Below, in pieces: positions 15,363 through 23,998 of a stretch of 34,704 nucleotides of DNA. The notes below the pieces were generated by a model, which was given only the letters and a program-made list of their open reading frames with translations, was not told where the DNA came from and did no database searches. Source of the stretch: UBA10161 sp964581105. GTDB taxonomy: Archaea > Micrarchaeota > Micrarchaeia > Anstonellales > Anstonellaceae. Position 1 is the first letter of the stretch. The number at the start of each line of letters is the position of its first letter. Location: positions 1 through 34,704 of the forward strand of contig CAZOMB010000012.1 in assembly GCA_964581105.1 (NCBI GenBank), in the 5' to 3' direction. The translations under genes were made by a program, and so were the position numbers.

Positions 15363-15920
15363 CTACTTCTTGAATTTCTGAATTATCCAAGCGATTAGAG
15401 CCCCAATAAATGCTCCTGCAAGAAGTACAATCAGCAGAAAATATAGTAGGGGTAGGAGAAGTCCAGCAACTGGAATTTCTGGGCAATGGCCTCCGCTGGA
15501 ACACATGTAGTGCGTTTTTGAAGATGGATCAATAAACCACATCAAAAGCCATTCAAATAGCCTAGATGAAATAAGTATGGGAACTGTAAGAACTACAGAT
15601 GTACAAGCGCCAACAAGCGCACCATTCTGCCATTTTATAGCCGCTTTGCTGATTTTTTGCAGGGCAACAACACCTACGAATATGGAAAGCAGGAATAGAC
15701 CCTTTGTCAAATAGTCAAACACCGCGCCTGAACTATGCATACCCAACCAATTTTTTCCTGGATAAAGACCGATTCGCCAGCCATCCTGTGCAATGAGTGT
15801 CCATAAAGCATCAGCTATATCAAACAGTGGCAGAAAAGACCATGATAAAAATGCAAAAACAACTGCAACGAGTATTGCAATTAGATAATTTGATGGTTTG
15901 GGCCCTCTTTTCTTTGCCAT
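15363..15920 (-). CDS. Four-helix membrane protein, unknown
   Basis: A 185-residue integral membrane protein. A basic start (AKKRGPKPS) is followed by hydrophobic stretches near residues 12-32, 72-90, 100-120 and 150-178, and it ends in QKFKK. Extracytoplasmic loops contain Cys (HYMCSSGGHCPE), which could form a disulfide. No family is recognised. It follows the DUF350 gene by 12 bases on the same strand and is probably co-transcribed. Base composition looks slightly more A/T-rich than its neighbours, but I did not measure it. Confidence 0.7.
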   Translation of the reverse strand: MAKKRGPKPSNYLIAILVAVVFAFLSWSFLPLFDIADALWTLIAQDGWRIGLYPGKNWLGMHSSGAVFDYLTKGLFLLSIFVGVVALQKISKAAIKWQNGALVGACTSVVLTVPILISSRLFEWLLMWFIDPSSKTHYMCSSGGHCPEIPVAGLLLPLLYFLLIVLLAGAFIGALIAWIIQKFKK

Positions 15921-15932
15921 AAGCTCATCCAG

Positions 15933-16463
15933 CTATGCCCAGCCAAGTGCAGCTGCAACTGACTGGGGTGAGAGTGCTGTTGCCATTCCTGCTACTGCCC
16001 CCCTTATTACAAAGGAAACAGCAAACAGAACTGCTGCCATCATTATTGCAACTGCGACATTTCCTTTTCTCAGCTCCTTGAACTCGTCTATGCCAACTGT
16101 TATCTTGTCAAGCAGCCATATTGCTATGTAAATTGAGAATACTGCCAATACTACACCTATTGCCAAGTTAACTAAGCCAATTACAAGGGCTGCAAACATT
16201 TCAGTTGTGCTCAAGCCAGGCACCACCCCATGCGTTAAGCCAGAAACCCCGCTTTCAACTATGTTTGCAATTGAGAAGATTATTGCGCCTAGAAGGATTG
16301 CAACTGCGACATTTCCTTTTTTCAGCTCTGCCAATTCATCTGTCCTGTCAGTGAGCTTGTCAAACATTTTCAGCCCCAAATACACTGAAACCATGGCAAG
16401 AGCAAGGCCGATTAAAAGCTGCCCAAATGCAATTGCCAGGTCAAGAAATATGTCAACTCCCAT
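15933..16463 (-). CDS. DUF350 membrane protein, internally duplicated
   Basis: A 176-residue protein made of two DUF350 units. Each has two membrane helices, and the segment ELKKGNVAVAILLGAIIF recurs as ELRKGNVAVAIMMAAVLF. The DKLTDRTDEL and DKITVGIDEF segments before them also match. DUF350 proteins are small membrane proteins of unclear role; the doubled form with four helices is common. I start at the ATG at 16463 rather than a GTG at 16472. It is divergent from purM with only 42 bases between, and is followed by another membrane protein. Confidence 0.85.
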   Translation of the reverse strand: MGVDIFLDLAIAFGQLLIGLALAMVSVYLGLKMFDKLTDRTDELAELKKGNVAVAILLGAIIFSIANIVESGVSGLTHGVVPGLSTTEMFAALVIGLVNLAIGVVLAVFSIYIAIWLLDKITVGIDEFKELRKGNVAVAIMMAAVLFAVSFVIRGAVAGMATALSPQSVAAALGWA

Positions 16464-16505
16464 ATAATGCACCCCGACGGTAGTTCACAGGATATACTTA
16501 AAAAT

Positions 16506-17516
16506 ATGAGCGCACAGTATGAGAGCATGAAAACATACTCTGATGCTGGAGTAAATGTGAAAAAGGTCAAAGGAATGCACAAGGCGCTTAATGACTCTCT
16601 TTTTTCCTCATTGCCTGATTATGTATTGCCAATAAAAGGCCATTATGCTGGCCTGTTTAAAGCAGGAGGAAAAACTTTTGCAATTCATTGCGATGGGGTT
16701 GGCACAAAAATACTTGTTGCAGACTTGCTTTCAAAGTTTGATACTGTTGGAATTGACTGCATTGCAATGAATGTGAATGACATTATCTGCGTTGGCGCAA
16801 AGCCACTGGTATTGGTTGACTACCTTGCCCTTGCAACAGAGGATGAGGAGCTAGTGGCAGAGATAATGAAAGGAATGAAAAAAGGGGCAGATGAAGCAAA
16901 TTGTGCAATTATTGGGGGAGAAACAGCAATTTTGCCGGATATTATAAAAGGGGGCAACAAGCCATTTGACCTTGCTGCAACATGTGTCGGAGTAGTTGAA
17001 GGAGAAGCAATTACTGGGGAAAAAATGAAAGCAGGGGATATTGTTGTTGGCCTTGAGTCTACTGGAATACATTCAAACGGCTATACACTTGCAAGAAAGC
17101 TTCTTGATATCAGGCAATGGGGAGAGCAGATGCTTGAGCCTACAAGGATTTATGTAAAGCCTGTCCTTGAAATGATTTCCTCTTGCAGCATACATGGAAT
17201 TGCCCATATTACTGGCGGCGCATTTTCAAAGCTTTCAAGGATTGGAGGCTACGCAAAGGCAGGGTTTTTGCTTGATAATATGCCTAAACCAGAAGGAGTA
17301 ATGCAAGAGCTTGAGAAAAAAATGGATTCAGACTATGAGTTTTACAGGACTTTTAATGCTGGAATAGGGATGTGCATTGTGTGTGGGGAAAAGGATGCTG
17401 CCAAAGTGATGGAAATAGCAAAAAAGCACAAAGTAAATTCACAAGTAATTGGAAAAATAGTTGAAGGGAATGATGTTGTCCTTCAAAAGAAAAGCAAGAA
17501 ACTCTCATTGCTTTAG
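16506..17516 (+). CDS. purM: Phosphoribosylformylglycinamidine cyclo-ligase
   Basis: A 336-residue AIR synthetase of purine synthesis that closes the imidazole ring of FGAM with ATP. Signature parts are TYSDAGVNVKKV, HCDGVGTKILVADLL, GIDCIAMNVNDIICVGAKPL, CAIIGGETAILPDI, GLESTGIHSNGYTLARKLL, HITGGAFSKLSRIG and YRTFNAGIGMCIV. I prefer the ATG at 16506, because an earlier frame start at 16467 would overlap the divergent DUF350 start; GGATATACTTAAAA just upstream looks like the TATA box of a leaderless message. The end overlaps pcm by four bases convergently. Confidence 0.95.
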   Translation: MSAQYESMKTYSDAGVNVKKVKGMHKALNDSLFSSLPDYVLPIKGHYAGLFKAGGKTFAIHCDGVGTKILVADLLSKFDTVGIDCIAMNVNDIICVGAKPLVLVDYLALATEDEELVAEIMKGMKKGADEANCAIIGGETAILPDIIKGGNKPFDLAATCVGVVEGEAITGEKMKAGDIVVGLESTGIHSNGYTLARKLLDIRQWGEQMLEPTRIYVKPVLEMISSCSIHGIAHITGGAFSKLSRIGGYAKAGFLLDNMPKPEGVMQELEKKMDSDYEFYRTFNAGIGMCIVCGEKDAAKVMEIAKKHKVNSQVIGKIVEGNDVVLQKKSKKLSLL

Positions 17517-18133
17517 CTTTTTCTCACCAAAGGAACAAACATAACAGGCAAAACAGGCGTTGATTTTATTCTTTTGCCAGACTTTTCTATTAACAGCAGG
17601 TTTTGGAAAAAACTGCCAACAGGTATTAGCATTTTTCCATTGTTTTTGAGTTGTTTTACAAGTTTTAAAGGAACTGACTGGCAGGCTGCTGTTACCAGTA
17701 TTTTGTCATATGGCGCCTCTTTCTCATAGCCATCATGGCCATCTCCAATAAGCACTTGTGCCTTAACTCCTGTCTTTTGTATGTTGCCCTTTGCAAATTT
17801 GGCAAGCTGAGGCACTAGCTCAACTGAATATATTTTTCCTTTTTTTCCTGCAACAAGGGAAAGCAATGCAGCCCCATAGCCTGAGCCTGTGCCGATTTCC
17901 AGTACTTTGTCTCCTGGCTTTATTTTTGCAGCCTCAAGCATGAATGCATACATGTGAGGCGCAGAAATAGTCTGGTTAAAGCCTATTGGCAATGGCCTGT
18001 CTTCCCATGCATAAGGCTTCATTTCCTGCGGAACAAAATCTTCCCGTGAAAGAGATTTCATTGCTGCAATTATTTTGCTGCTTTTAAGGTAGCCATGTGA
18101 AACCAATGCTGCAATTGTCTGCTGCTTGCCCAT
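17513..18133 (-). CDS. pcm: Protein-L-isoaspartate O-methyltransferase
   Basis: A 206-residue SAM-dependent repair enzyme that methylates isoaspartyl residues in damaged proteins. The N-terminal part (VSHGYLKSSKIIAAMKSLSREDFVP), PLPIGFNQTISAPHMYAFMLEAA, and the SAM motif VLEIGTGSGYGAALLS are all canonical, and KILVTAACQSVPLKLVKQLKNNGKMLIPVG follows. The length is typical. It is the last gene of a six-gene minus-strand operon starting with eIF5A and follows kae1 directly with no gap. Confidence 0.95.
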   Translation of the reverse strand: MGKQQTIAALVSHGYLKSSKIIAAMKSLSREDFVPQEMKPYAWEDRPLPIGFNQTISAPHMYAFMLEAAKIKPGDKVLEIGTGSGYGAALLSLVAGKKGKIYSVELVPQLAKFAKGNIQKTGVKAQVLIGDGHDGYEKEAPYDKILVTAACQSVPLKLVKQLKNNGKMLIPVGSFFQNLLLIEKSGKRIKSTPVLPVMFVPLVRKS

Positions 18134-19102
18134 TCACAATACCTCATCTATCCTCCAATAGCCGTTTGGGCAAAGGCCTTTGAGTTTTTGCCTTTTGCCT
18201 GTTTTGTACTCTGTTACCCCAGTATAGGCAATCATTGCCCCATTGTCTGCATTGTACTGCGGGGCAACAACCCCAAACTTTGCTTTGTGCTCCTTGCATA
18301 CATTGTTTAGCATTTGGCAAAACCTTTTGTTTTGAGCAACTCCGCCGCATACAGTTACCTCTTTTTTCCCTGTAAGGCACAAGGCACGCTCTGCAGCCTC
18401 GCACATCTCAGCAAAAGCAGTTTCAACAACTGAGCAGCAGATGTCCTGTGTTTTCCTTATGCCAACATAACGGACAGCAGATGTAAGAAGGCCTGCAAAT
18501 GCAAAGTTCATGCCTTTTACTGTGTATGGGAGGGAGAAGTATTTGCCAGACTCTGCAAGCTTTGCCACTTGCGAGCCATGGGCATATTTGAAGCCTGCCT
18601 GCCTTGCAAACACATCCAATAGGTTGCCAAGCCCAATGTCAAGGGTTTCACCAATTACCAAAAAGCGCTGCCTTTCCTTTCCTGAAATTATGAGCTGAGT
18701 ATTTGCTCCGCTGACATATACATAAAGAGGGTCTTTCATCCCCAAAAGACCCCTGCTGACCTCAAGGTGCGCATGGCAGTGGTTTATGCCAATAACCGGC
18801 TTTTTGTATTTTGAGGCAAGGAATTTTGAGGCAGCGCATGATACCCGAAGGCACTGGCCTATTCCTGGGCCTTGTGAAAAGGCAAACAAGTCAATGTCAT
18901 TTAGAGAAACCCCTGCAGAATCAAGCGAGCTTTGTAACACTGCCCCAATATGCTTTGCATGGTGGTCTGCTGCCTTTCTTGGCATTATCCCCTCTCCTTT
19001 TGGCGGCTTGTAAACCAGCTTTTCATTTGACAGAACTTTGTGTGCTTTGCAGATTCCCACCCCTATTGTATGCGCAGTGCTTTCTATGCCCAGGCAGATC
19101 AA
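18134..19102 (-). CDS. kae1: tRNA t6A37 threonylcarbamoyltransferase Kae1
   Basis: A 322-residue ASKHA-fold protein, the catalytic subunit of the KEOPS complex that makes t6A at position 37 of ANN-decoding tRNAs. Present are the N-terminal CLGIESTAHTIGVGI, the metal motif NHCHAHLE (H108 and H112), VYVSGANTQLI, MNFAFAGLLTSAV, VCGGVAQNKRF and YNADNGAMIAYTG. The Bud32 kinase is not fused, unlike in several archaea. The start is TTG, overlapping the upstream CPBP stop as TTGA; the family N-terminus supports it. Confidence 0.95.
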   Translation of the reverse strand: MICLGIESTAHTIGVGICKAHKVLSNEKLVYKPPKGEGIMPRKAADHHAKHIGAVLQSSLDSAGVSLNDIDLFAFSQGPGIGQCLRVSCAASKFLASKYKKPVIGINHCHAHLEVSRGLLGMKDPLYVYVSGANTQLIISGKERQRFLVIGETLDIGLGNLLDVFARQAGFKYAHGSQVAKLAESGKYFSLPYTVKGMNFAFAGLLTSAVRYVGIRKTQDICCSVVETAFAEMCEAAERALCLTGKKEVTVCGGVAQNKRFCQMLNNVCKEHKAKFGVVAPQYNADNGAMIAYTGVTEYKTGKRQKLKGLCPNGYWRIDEVL

Positions 19103-19725
19103 ATAAACACCACAAAGATTATGGACAGGAAGTTAAAAGAAGCGTGCGCCACAAGCGAAGGGATTAGGGATTTTGTTTTTTTCACAAAAGCGCAAAAAAC
19201 AAGGCCTATTGAAAATGCAACAGCAATTTCAGCAACAGAGCCATATGAAAAGTGCATTGCAGCAAAAATGGCTGATGAAACCAAAGCCCCGATTACCCAG
19301 GATTTGGAAATTTCGCTTGCTTTCCTGAAAATAAGGCCCCTGAAAAGGGCCTCTTCCCCCAAGGGGGCAACTGTAAATGCACCTATCAGGGCAACCAAGG
19401 GCAGGCTGAAAATTTTATCCCTTACTGGCCCAGTGTCAAGAAACCCAAGCTGATAAAGCACAAGAGAAACAAGCGCAGTAATGATTACTGATAAAACAAG
19501 GGCCGTAATACCTATTGCAAAAAGAAACAGGATTTTTTGCTTTTTTGGCCTTAACCCAATGTATGAGAGCGCATAATTGAAACCTTTTCCTCTTGCAGGA
19601 ACAAAAAGGGCTATTATGAAGAACATTGCTGAAATGTAAAACACACTTGAGCCTGGGCTGTTAGGGGGAATGAGCAGTATTGCAGCCAAAACAAGAAGAA
19701 CAATGGGAACCAGGCGGTTTTTCAC
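19099..19725 (-). CDS. CPBP-family intramembrane protease
   Basis: A 208-residue membrane protein of the CPBP/Abi (CAAX protease and bacteriocin processing) family. The catalytic motifs are EExxxR (GEEALFRG), the His of FAAMHFSYG, and the His of VAHASFNF. About six membrane helices are visible. I start at the GTG at 19725 after AGGTGA; a longer frame to 19800 would run into the S27ae gene. It lies between ribosomal protein S27ae and kae1 and overlaps kae1 by four bases. Substrates in archaea are unknown. Confidence 0.87.
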   Translation of the reverse strand: MKNRLVPIVLLVLAAILLIPPNSPGSSVFYISAMFFIIALFVPARGKGFNYALSYIGLRPKKQKILFLFAIGITALVLSVIITALVSLVLYQLGFLDTGPVRDKIFSLPLVALIGAFTVAPLGEEALFRGLIFRKASEISKSWVIGALVSSAIFAAMHFSYGSVAEIAVAFSIGLVFCAFVKKTKSLIPSLVAHASFNFLSIIFVVFI

Positions 19726-19741
19726 TTTTTCACCTGTATGG

Positions 19742-19891
19742 TTACTTTTTCTCAAAATAGCCGCATTTTCCGCATGAGCGGCGGTCCTTGTGCTCTGCAA
19801 GCCTTACACCAGAGCCGCATTTTGGGCAGGCTTTTGTAGGAGAATAGGGCTTGAATGTTTTTTTCGGCTTTTCTTTTTTTTCATCAGCCAT
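19742..19891 (-). CDS. rps27ae: 30S ribosomal protein S27ae
   Basis: A 49-residue zinc-ribbon protein of the small subunit. The Cys pairs CPKC and CGKC are 14 residues apart, with the diagnostic VRLAEHKDRRSCGKCGYFEKK. The Lys-rich start is typical. It begins nine bases after the S24e stop, the usual archaeal S24e-S27ae order. The CPBP gene follows after 16 bases. Confidence 0.93.
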   Translation of the reverse strand: MADEKKEKPKKTFKPYSPTKACPKCGSGVRLAEHKDRRSCGKCGYFEKK

Positions 19892-19900
19892 AAGATCACT

Positions 19901-20470
19901 TTATTTTTTCGCCTCTTTTCCCTTAGGGGAAGCAGTTTTCTCTGCTTTCTTTTCTTCTGGCTTTTTTTCTTGCTTTTTTGGCTCTGGCTTTTTCTTTTCA
20001 TGCTTTGGAGCCCCTTCTTTTTGTTCGGGCTTTTTTGCAGGGGCCTGTTTCTCTTCAGGCTTTGCCACTGGTTTTTCCTCTTTTTTTGGAGCCTCTTTTT
20101 TAGCCTCAGGCTTTGGCGGCCCCTTTTTCTCTGGTTTTGCTGTTGGCTTTTCCTTGGTTTGAGGCTTTGGAGTTTTTTTGGGTTCCTGTTTCTCAATAAG
20201 GCCGTCTCTCATAAGCAGGTGCTCTTTTTCAGTTGCAAGCATTGACTCTTTGTCCTTGTATATGTGGGCAATCACTTTTGCAGTGTTTGTGCCATATGCG
20301 CCTTGTGCTGAAACAATTATCAGAAGCTTTTCATCAACCCCCGCAGCAGATGCAATTTCCTGCCTGAGCTTTTTTCTTGATGGCATTTGCTTGTCAAAAG
20401 ACACAGTGCAGTCAATTTCCTGCCTGTTAAGCGAATTGTTGTCTGATTTGTTGTTTATGCTAAGTTCCAT
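19901..20470 (-). CDS. rps24e: 30S ribosomal protein S24e with long Lys/Pro-rich tail
   Basis: A 189-residue protein. Residues 1-95 are S24e (LNRQEIDCTVSFDKQMPSRKKLRQEIASAAG and GAYGTNTAKVIAHIY). Usual archaeal S24e proteins are about 100 residues. Here a further 95 residues of low-complexity Lys, Pro, Glu and Ala follow (KPEKKGPPKPEAKKEAPKK style). The ATG at 20470 fits the family start; the frame opens further upstream inside eIF5A. It lies eight bases after eIF5A. Similar tails occur on L31e and in front of FtsY in this window. Confidence 0.93.
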   Translation of the reverse strand: MELSINNKSDNNSLNRQEIDCTVSFDKQMPSRKKLRQEIASAAGVDEKLLIIVSAQGAYGTNTAKVIAHIYKDKESMLATEKEHLLMRDGLIEKQEPKKTPKPQTKEKPTAKPEKKGPPKPEAKKEAPKKEEKPVAKPEEKQAPAKKPEQKEGAPKHEKKKPEPKKQEKKPEEKKAEKTASPKGKEAKK

Positions 20471-20478
20471 ATTATCAC

Positions 20479-20868
20479 TTACCTTATCCTGGTTATTCTT
20501 TTTCTTCCCATTGCGCATAAAAGCTCTGCTTCTTTGCCTGCAGAAGCCTCGCTTATTAGCTCTTCTGGTATTGTCAGTTCAAATACTTCATAGCTTGTTG
20601 TGTCCATAAGCTGCGCAGTATTGCCGTTTATTGAAACTATCTGGGCATTTTGCCTTTCTATTAAAGGAACCTCCACATCTGCGCTTGAAGGGGTGAGCAG
20701 GTTCTTTTTCTGGTCATCAAATATCCCTATTGCAGTGACCCTCATTTTTGCAGACCCGTGCTTTCCTGGCTTTGATGAGTCAATATTCACAATCCTGCAA
20801 GGGATGCCGTCAATTATCACGTATTTGCCCACTTTGAGCTCTTTTGCCGAAGAAAATACCTTGCTCAT
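20479..20868 (-). CDS. eif5a: Translation initiation factor 5A
   Basis: A 129-residue aIF5A. SSKPGKHGSAKMRVTAIGIF contains the Lys that deoxyhypusine synthase modifies, and VEVPLIERQNAQIVSI leads into the C-terminal OB-fold. It helps ribosomes through stalling motifs such as polyproline, which matters here because several proteins in the window are Pro-rich. GGGTGGT lies five bases before the ATG at 20868, with a CTTTAAAAAC box near 20918-20927. It is the first gene of the eIF5A-S24e-S27ae-CPBP-Kae1-Pcm operon. Confidence 0.96.
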   Translation of the reverse strand: MSKVFSSAKELKVGKYVIIDGIPCRIVNIDSSKPGKHGSAKMRVTAIGIFDDQKKNLLTPSSADVEVPLIERQNAQIVSINGNTAQLMDTTSYEVFELTIPEELISEASAGKEAELLCAMGRKRITRIR

Positions 20869-20913
20869 CAAAAACCACCCTTTTAGAGTAGAAATCCTTG
20901 TCTTAATTGCCTG

Positions 20914-20929
20914 CAATTGTTTTTAAAGC
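20914..20929 (-). promoter_or_regulatory. TATA-like box of the eIF5A operon
   Basis: On the minus strand the sequence GGCTTTAAAAACAATT lies about 50-60 bases before the eIF5A start. It is the only strong A/T box upstream and would drive six genes. Confidence 0.5.
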
Positions 20930-21006
20930 CGTAGCTGTTATCTCTCCCTGTGATTTCCCTCTTCTAACCACAACATTTAAATAGAGCTTGTTGTATAAAG
21001 TAAACT

Positions 21007-21186
21007 ATGGTGGGAGAAGAAGAGGGTGAAAAAAGCCTTGCATTTGAAATGAAAGGCAACAGACTAGTTGTAAAGCTGGAAGATTGCGTTCCTTCTATAA
21101 AGCTTAAAGGCAAAAGATATTATGTTACTGAAAGCCCTTCAATAACAATAAACGGGAAAAAGCACTTTGTTGAGGAAATTGTCTAA
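21007..21186 (+). CDS. Tiny basic/acidic protein, unknown
   Basis: A 59-residue frame with strong support: a TTTAAATA box about 30 bases upstream of the ATG, codon use like its neighbours, and a clear beta-type pattern (FEMKGNRLVVKLEDCVPSIK, then GKRYYVTESPSITINGKKHF). The N-terminus is Glu-rich. No family is recognised. It stands alone between the divergent eIF5A operon and pheT, 47 bases before pheT. No zinc motif or signal is present; only one Cys. Confidence 0.65.
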   Translation: MVGEEEGEKSLAFEMKGNRLVVKLEDCVPSIKLKGKRYYVTESPSITINGKKHFVEEIV

Positions 21187-21233
21187 ATCGTGCACCTTTC
21201 CTTTTTTATCTTCTTCTCTCTAATTGTTGGCAT

Positions 21234-22790
21234 ATGGCACAAGTTCAATTCCCTTTTGAGGATTTGTCAGCCCTTGTGAAGGTAACAAAGCAAGAGGCAA
21301 TTGAAACACTTACAATGCTTGGCTTTCCTACCGAGGAAACTGATGAAGGGGAGCTTGACATTGAAGTAACACCCAACCGGCCTGATGCGCTTTGCGTTGA
21401 AGGGCTTGCCAGAGTATTGAAGTGCTATAAAACAGCAAAGCCTGATGAGTACAAGCTTTCCAAGCCGAAAATTGAGATTTGTGTTGACAAGTCAGTTGAA
21501 AAAGTCAGGCCTGCTTTTGGAGGTGCTGTTGTCAGGGAAATGAAAATAACTGACAGCAACCTTCGCTCAATAATGCAGATACAGGAAAAGCTCCATGAAA
21601 CTTTGGGGAGAAAGCGGAGGAAAGTTGCAATAGGCATTTATGATTTTGACAAAACTGCGCCGCCCTTCAGGTATTTTGCCTGCAAAAGGGATGCGCTTTC
21701 ATTCGTTCCCCTTGAAAAGCAGGAAAAAATGACCCCTGGGCAGATACTTGAAAAGCATGAAAAGGGAAGGGCATATGCTCATCTTGTCGGTGATATGTGC
21801 CCAATGATAGAGGACAAAAACAAGCAGGTGCTCTCATTTCCCCCAATAATAAACGGGGAATCGACAAGGCTTACTGAGCACACAAAAAACCTCTTTGTTG
21901 AGGCTACAGGAACCTCGCACGGGGCAGTAAAGCAGACAGTGAACATTATTGCAGCAATGTTTGAGGATATGGGAGGCAAGGTTGAGGAAGTTGCTGTTGA
22001 TGGCAAGCATTACCGGCTTTTGCAGGAAAAAAAATGGCCTTTGCCTGTTGCTGGCTCTGAAAAGCTGCTGGGAATAAAGCTTGGAAGGAAAAAAGTTGCT
22101 TTGCTTCTTGCAAAAATGGGGCACAGGATAAGCGGAAATTTTGCTTATGTGCCAGGCTACAGGACAGATGTAATGAATGAGGTTGATTTGATTGAGGATG
22201 TGGCAATTGCCTATGGCTTTAACAACTTTGAGCCAAGCCTGCCTGGCTTTTCATCTGTTGGGAGGGTTGATGAAGAACCCTTGTACCATGAAATTCTGGG
22301 TGGCCTTGGCTTTGACGAGGTGCTTACCTGGACACTTTCAAATGAAAAGCTTGAAAAAAAGGCAGGGCTGCCAGAGGGGCCGGCAGCAGAAATAGAAAAC
22401 CCGCTCACAGGGGATTTCACTATTTTCAGGCGCTCAATGCTCCCAAACCTGCTTTCTGTGCTTTCTGAGAGCAAAAATGAGAAGCTGCCAATAAGGATTT
22501 ATGAGATTGGCCCAACCGCAAGGCCGCAGCTTGAGCAAATCCTTTGCCTGGCAACAATGCATTCAAAGGCATCATTTTCAGAAATAAAGGGAATTGTCCT
22601 CTCTTTGGCAGAATCAGCAGGGAAAAAGGCAACTGTGAAAAAAGAGGAATATGGGGCGTTTGTAAAAGGAAGGTGCGCTGCACTTTACATTGGCAGCAAA
22701 AAAGCAGGCATGTTTGGTGAAATATCCCCTTCTGTCCTTTCTGAGTTTAACCTTGAGCAGCCGGTTTGCGCAGCAGAGATGAAAATTTAG
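21234..22790 (+). CDS. pheT: Phenylalanyl-tRNA synthetase beta subunit
   Basis: A 518-residue archaeal-type PheRS beta chain, partner of PheS in the heterotetramer (pheS is not in this window). It has the B3/B4 region (LRSIMQIQEKLHETLGRKRRKVAIGIYDFDK, FPPIINGESTRLTEHTKNLFVEATGT), B5 (YRTDVMNEVDLIEDVAIAYGFNNFEP), and the catalytic-like core (ENPLTGDFTIFRRSMLPNLL, YEIGPTARP). As in other archaeal forms, it lacks the bacterial N-terminal tRNA-binding OB domain. The start is ATG at 21234. The stop overlaps the convergent 389-residue gene by four bases. Confidence 0.95.
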   Translation: MAQVQFPFEDLSALVKVTKQEAIETLTMLGFPTEETDEGELDIEVTPNRPDALCVEGLARVLKCYKTAKPDEYKLSKPKIEICVDKSVEKVRPAFGGAVVREMKITDSNLRSIMQIQEKLHETLGRKRRKVAIGIYDFDKTAPPFRYFACKRDALSFVPLEKQEKMTPGQILEKHEKGRAYAHLVGDMCPMIEDKNKQVLSFPPIINGESTRLTEHTKNLFVEATGTSHGAVKQTVNIIAAMFEDMGGKVEEVAVDGKHYRLLQEKKWPLPVAGSEKLLGIKLGRKKVALLLAKMGHRISGNFAYVPGYRTDVMNEVDLIEDVAIAYGFNNFEPSLPGFSSVGRVDEEPLYHEILGGLGFDEVLTWTLSNEKLEKKAGLPEGPAAEIENPLTGDFTIFRRSMLPNLLSVLSESKNEKLPIRIYEIGPTARPQLEQILCLATMHSKASFSEIKGIVLSLAESAGKKATVKKEEYGAFVKGRCAALYIGSKKAGMFGEISPSVLSEFNLEQPVCAAEMKI

Positions 22791-23956
22791 TCATCATCAT
22801 CTTTTCCCCTGAGCCTTGAAAGGAGAAGCTTTACTATTTCTTTTGCCTTTAATGGCTTTGAGCATGTCCTTTTGCCTATTATAAGCAGCTTTTTCCCCTT
22901 GTCATACTTGTAACCAAGCTCAAGCAGGCATTTTTTCTCATCCATTTTCTTTTTTTTCTTTATTGCCAACAGGATTTTCTGTGCCAGGGCAAAGCTTCCA
23001 ATGCTTGCAAGCTCATAAGAGAGTTTTTCCTGCAAAAGGGCAATGTCTCCCCCCTGGTCAGAAGTCATGCCAAGGGCAATTGCAAGTGCATGGGAATATT
23101 CCTCTGGGTGGCGCTCAAAATAGTATCTGAGCATTTCCCTGACAGATGCAAGCCGTATGTTTGCAGACTGCTTTGCAACTTTGCGAATCTCTTGGGGAAC
23201 GGCCTTTTTGATTTTCACTCCTGTGCCAGACGGCTTTGTGCTGCCCACTGAAGGCTCTTGCGCTGAGAATATCTGGTCCTCAATGACAATAAGGAGAACC
23301 GCCATAAGGTCATCAGCCTTGTATTCTTTTCCCTTTAGCTCTGATTCAAACTCCTTTACTATTTTCTCCTCTTTTTTCTTGTCTCCCCTTGCATAGTCAT
23401 CAATCACTATCGCAAGCTTTTGCTGGATATCCATTACCTGCCTGTAGCCTTTGCCAAAGAACGTAAGGTACAGCATGCTTGGCTTTGGCCTTTTGCTTAA
23501 AATGAGCCTTTGAGGCCTTGCTTTGCCTGCAGGCGGAAGAATTTCTTGCTGCTTTTTTTTCTTTTTTGAGATTTTTACCTTATGAAGGGCAAGGGGCTTT
23601 TTCTTTCCTGGCTTTTTTTTCTTTTCCTTTTTTGGCTTTTTCTTTTCCTCTTTTGTCCTGCTTTGCTTTTCATCTTCTTCCTGCCCTTGGGCATAAGAAC
23701 CCATCTTTGAAAGGGCAAGACCGGCAAGTGCAACAGGCCCAAGAAGCTTTCCTGAAAGTGCTTCTGTCCTTTTGAGGTTTTCCACCCTTTGGTCATGCAA
23801 AAAGCGCAGCAAATACTGGAAAAATACCTGCCTTTGGAGCAGGGTCATGCCAATAAGCGGGTTTTGTATTGGCGAAAAGGTTAGCAATGAAAGCAAGGTT
23901 GGCTCTTGCTCTTCTTTTTTCCCCTGCTTGTGAAGAGAAGCCGGTGAAATTCCCAT
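22787..23956 (-). CDS. Lys-rich protein of unknown function
   Basis: A 389-residue protein that I do not recognise. The N-terminal 80 residues contain a Leu/Ala-rich helix (LLGPVALAGLALSKMG). Residues 90-145 are a very Lys-rich linker, and 145-389 look globular and helical, including SMLYLTFFGKGYRQVMDIQQKLAIVIDDYARGDKKK and MLRYYFERHPEEYSHALAIALGMTSDQGGDIALLQEKL. It ends in RGKDDDD. It lies 42 bases after ftsY on the same strand and may be the last gene of that operon. A TTAATAATAAGG box precedes it, so its own promoter is possible. Confidence 0.65.
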   Translation of the reverse strand: MGISPASLHKQGKKEEQEPTLLSLLTFSPIQNPLIGMTLLQRQVFFQYLLRFLHDQRVENLKRTEALSGKLLGPVALAGLALSKMGSYAQGQEEDEKQSRTKEEKKKPKKEKKKKPGKKKPLALHKVKISKKKKKQQEILPPAGKARPQRLILSKRPKPSMLYLTFFGKGYRQVMDIQQKLAIVIDDYARGDKKKEEKIVKEFESELKGKEYKADDLMAVLLIVIEDQIFSAQEPSVGSTKPSGTGVKIKKAVPQEIRKVAKQSANIRLASVREMLRYYFERHPEEYSHALAIALGMTSDQGGDIALLQEKLSYELASIGSFALAQKILLAIKKKKKMDEKKCLLELGYKYDKGKKLLIIGKRTCSKPLKAKEIVKLLLSRLRGKDDDD

Positions 23957-23998
23957 AATAGGCTAATGCGTTGCAACCTTATTATTAATTGCTAAGAA

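Noticed and set aside
19726..19800. Longer N-terminus of the CPBP protease
   Set aside because: It overlaps the S27ae coding sequence in another frame; the GTG at 19725 has a ribosome binding site and gives a normal membrane start.
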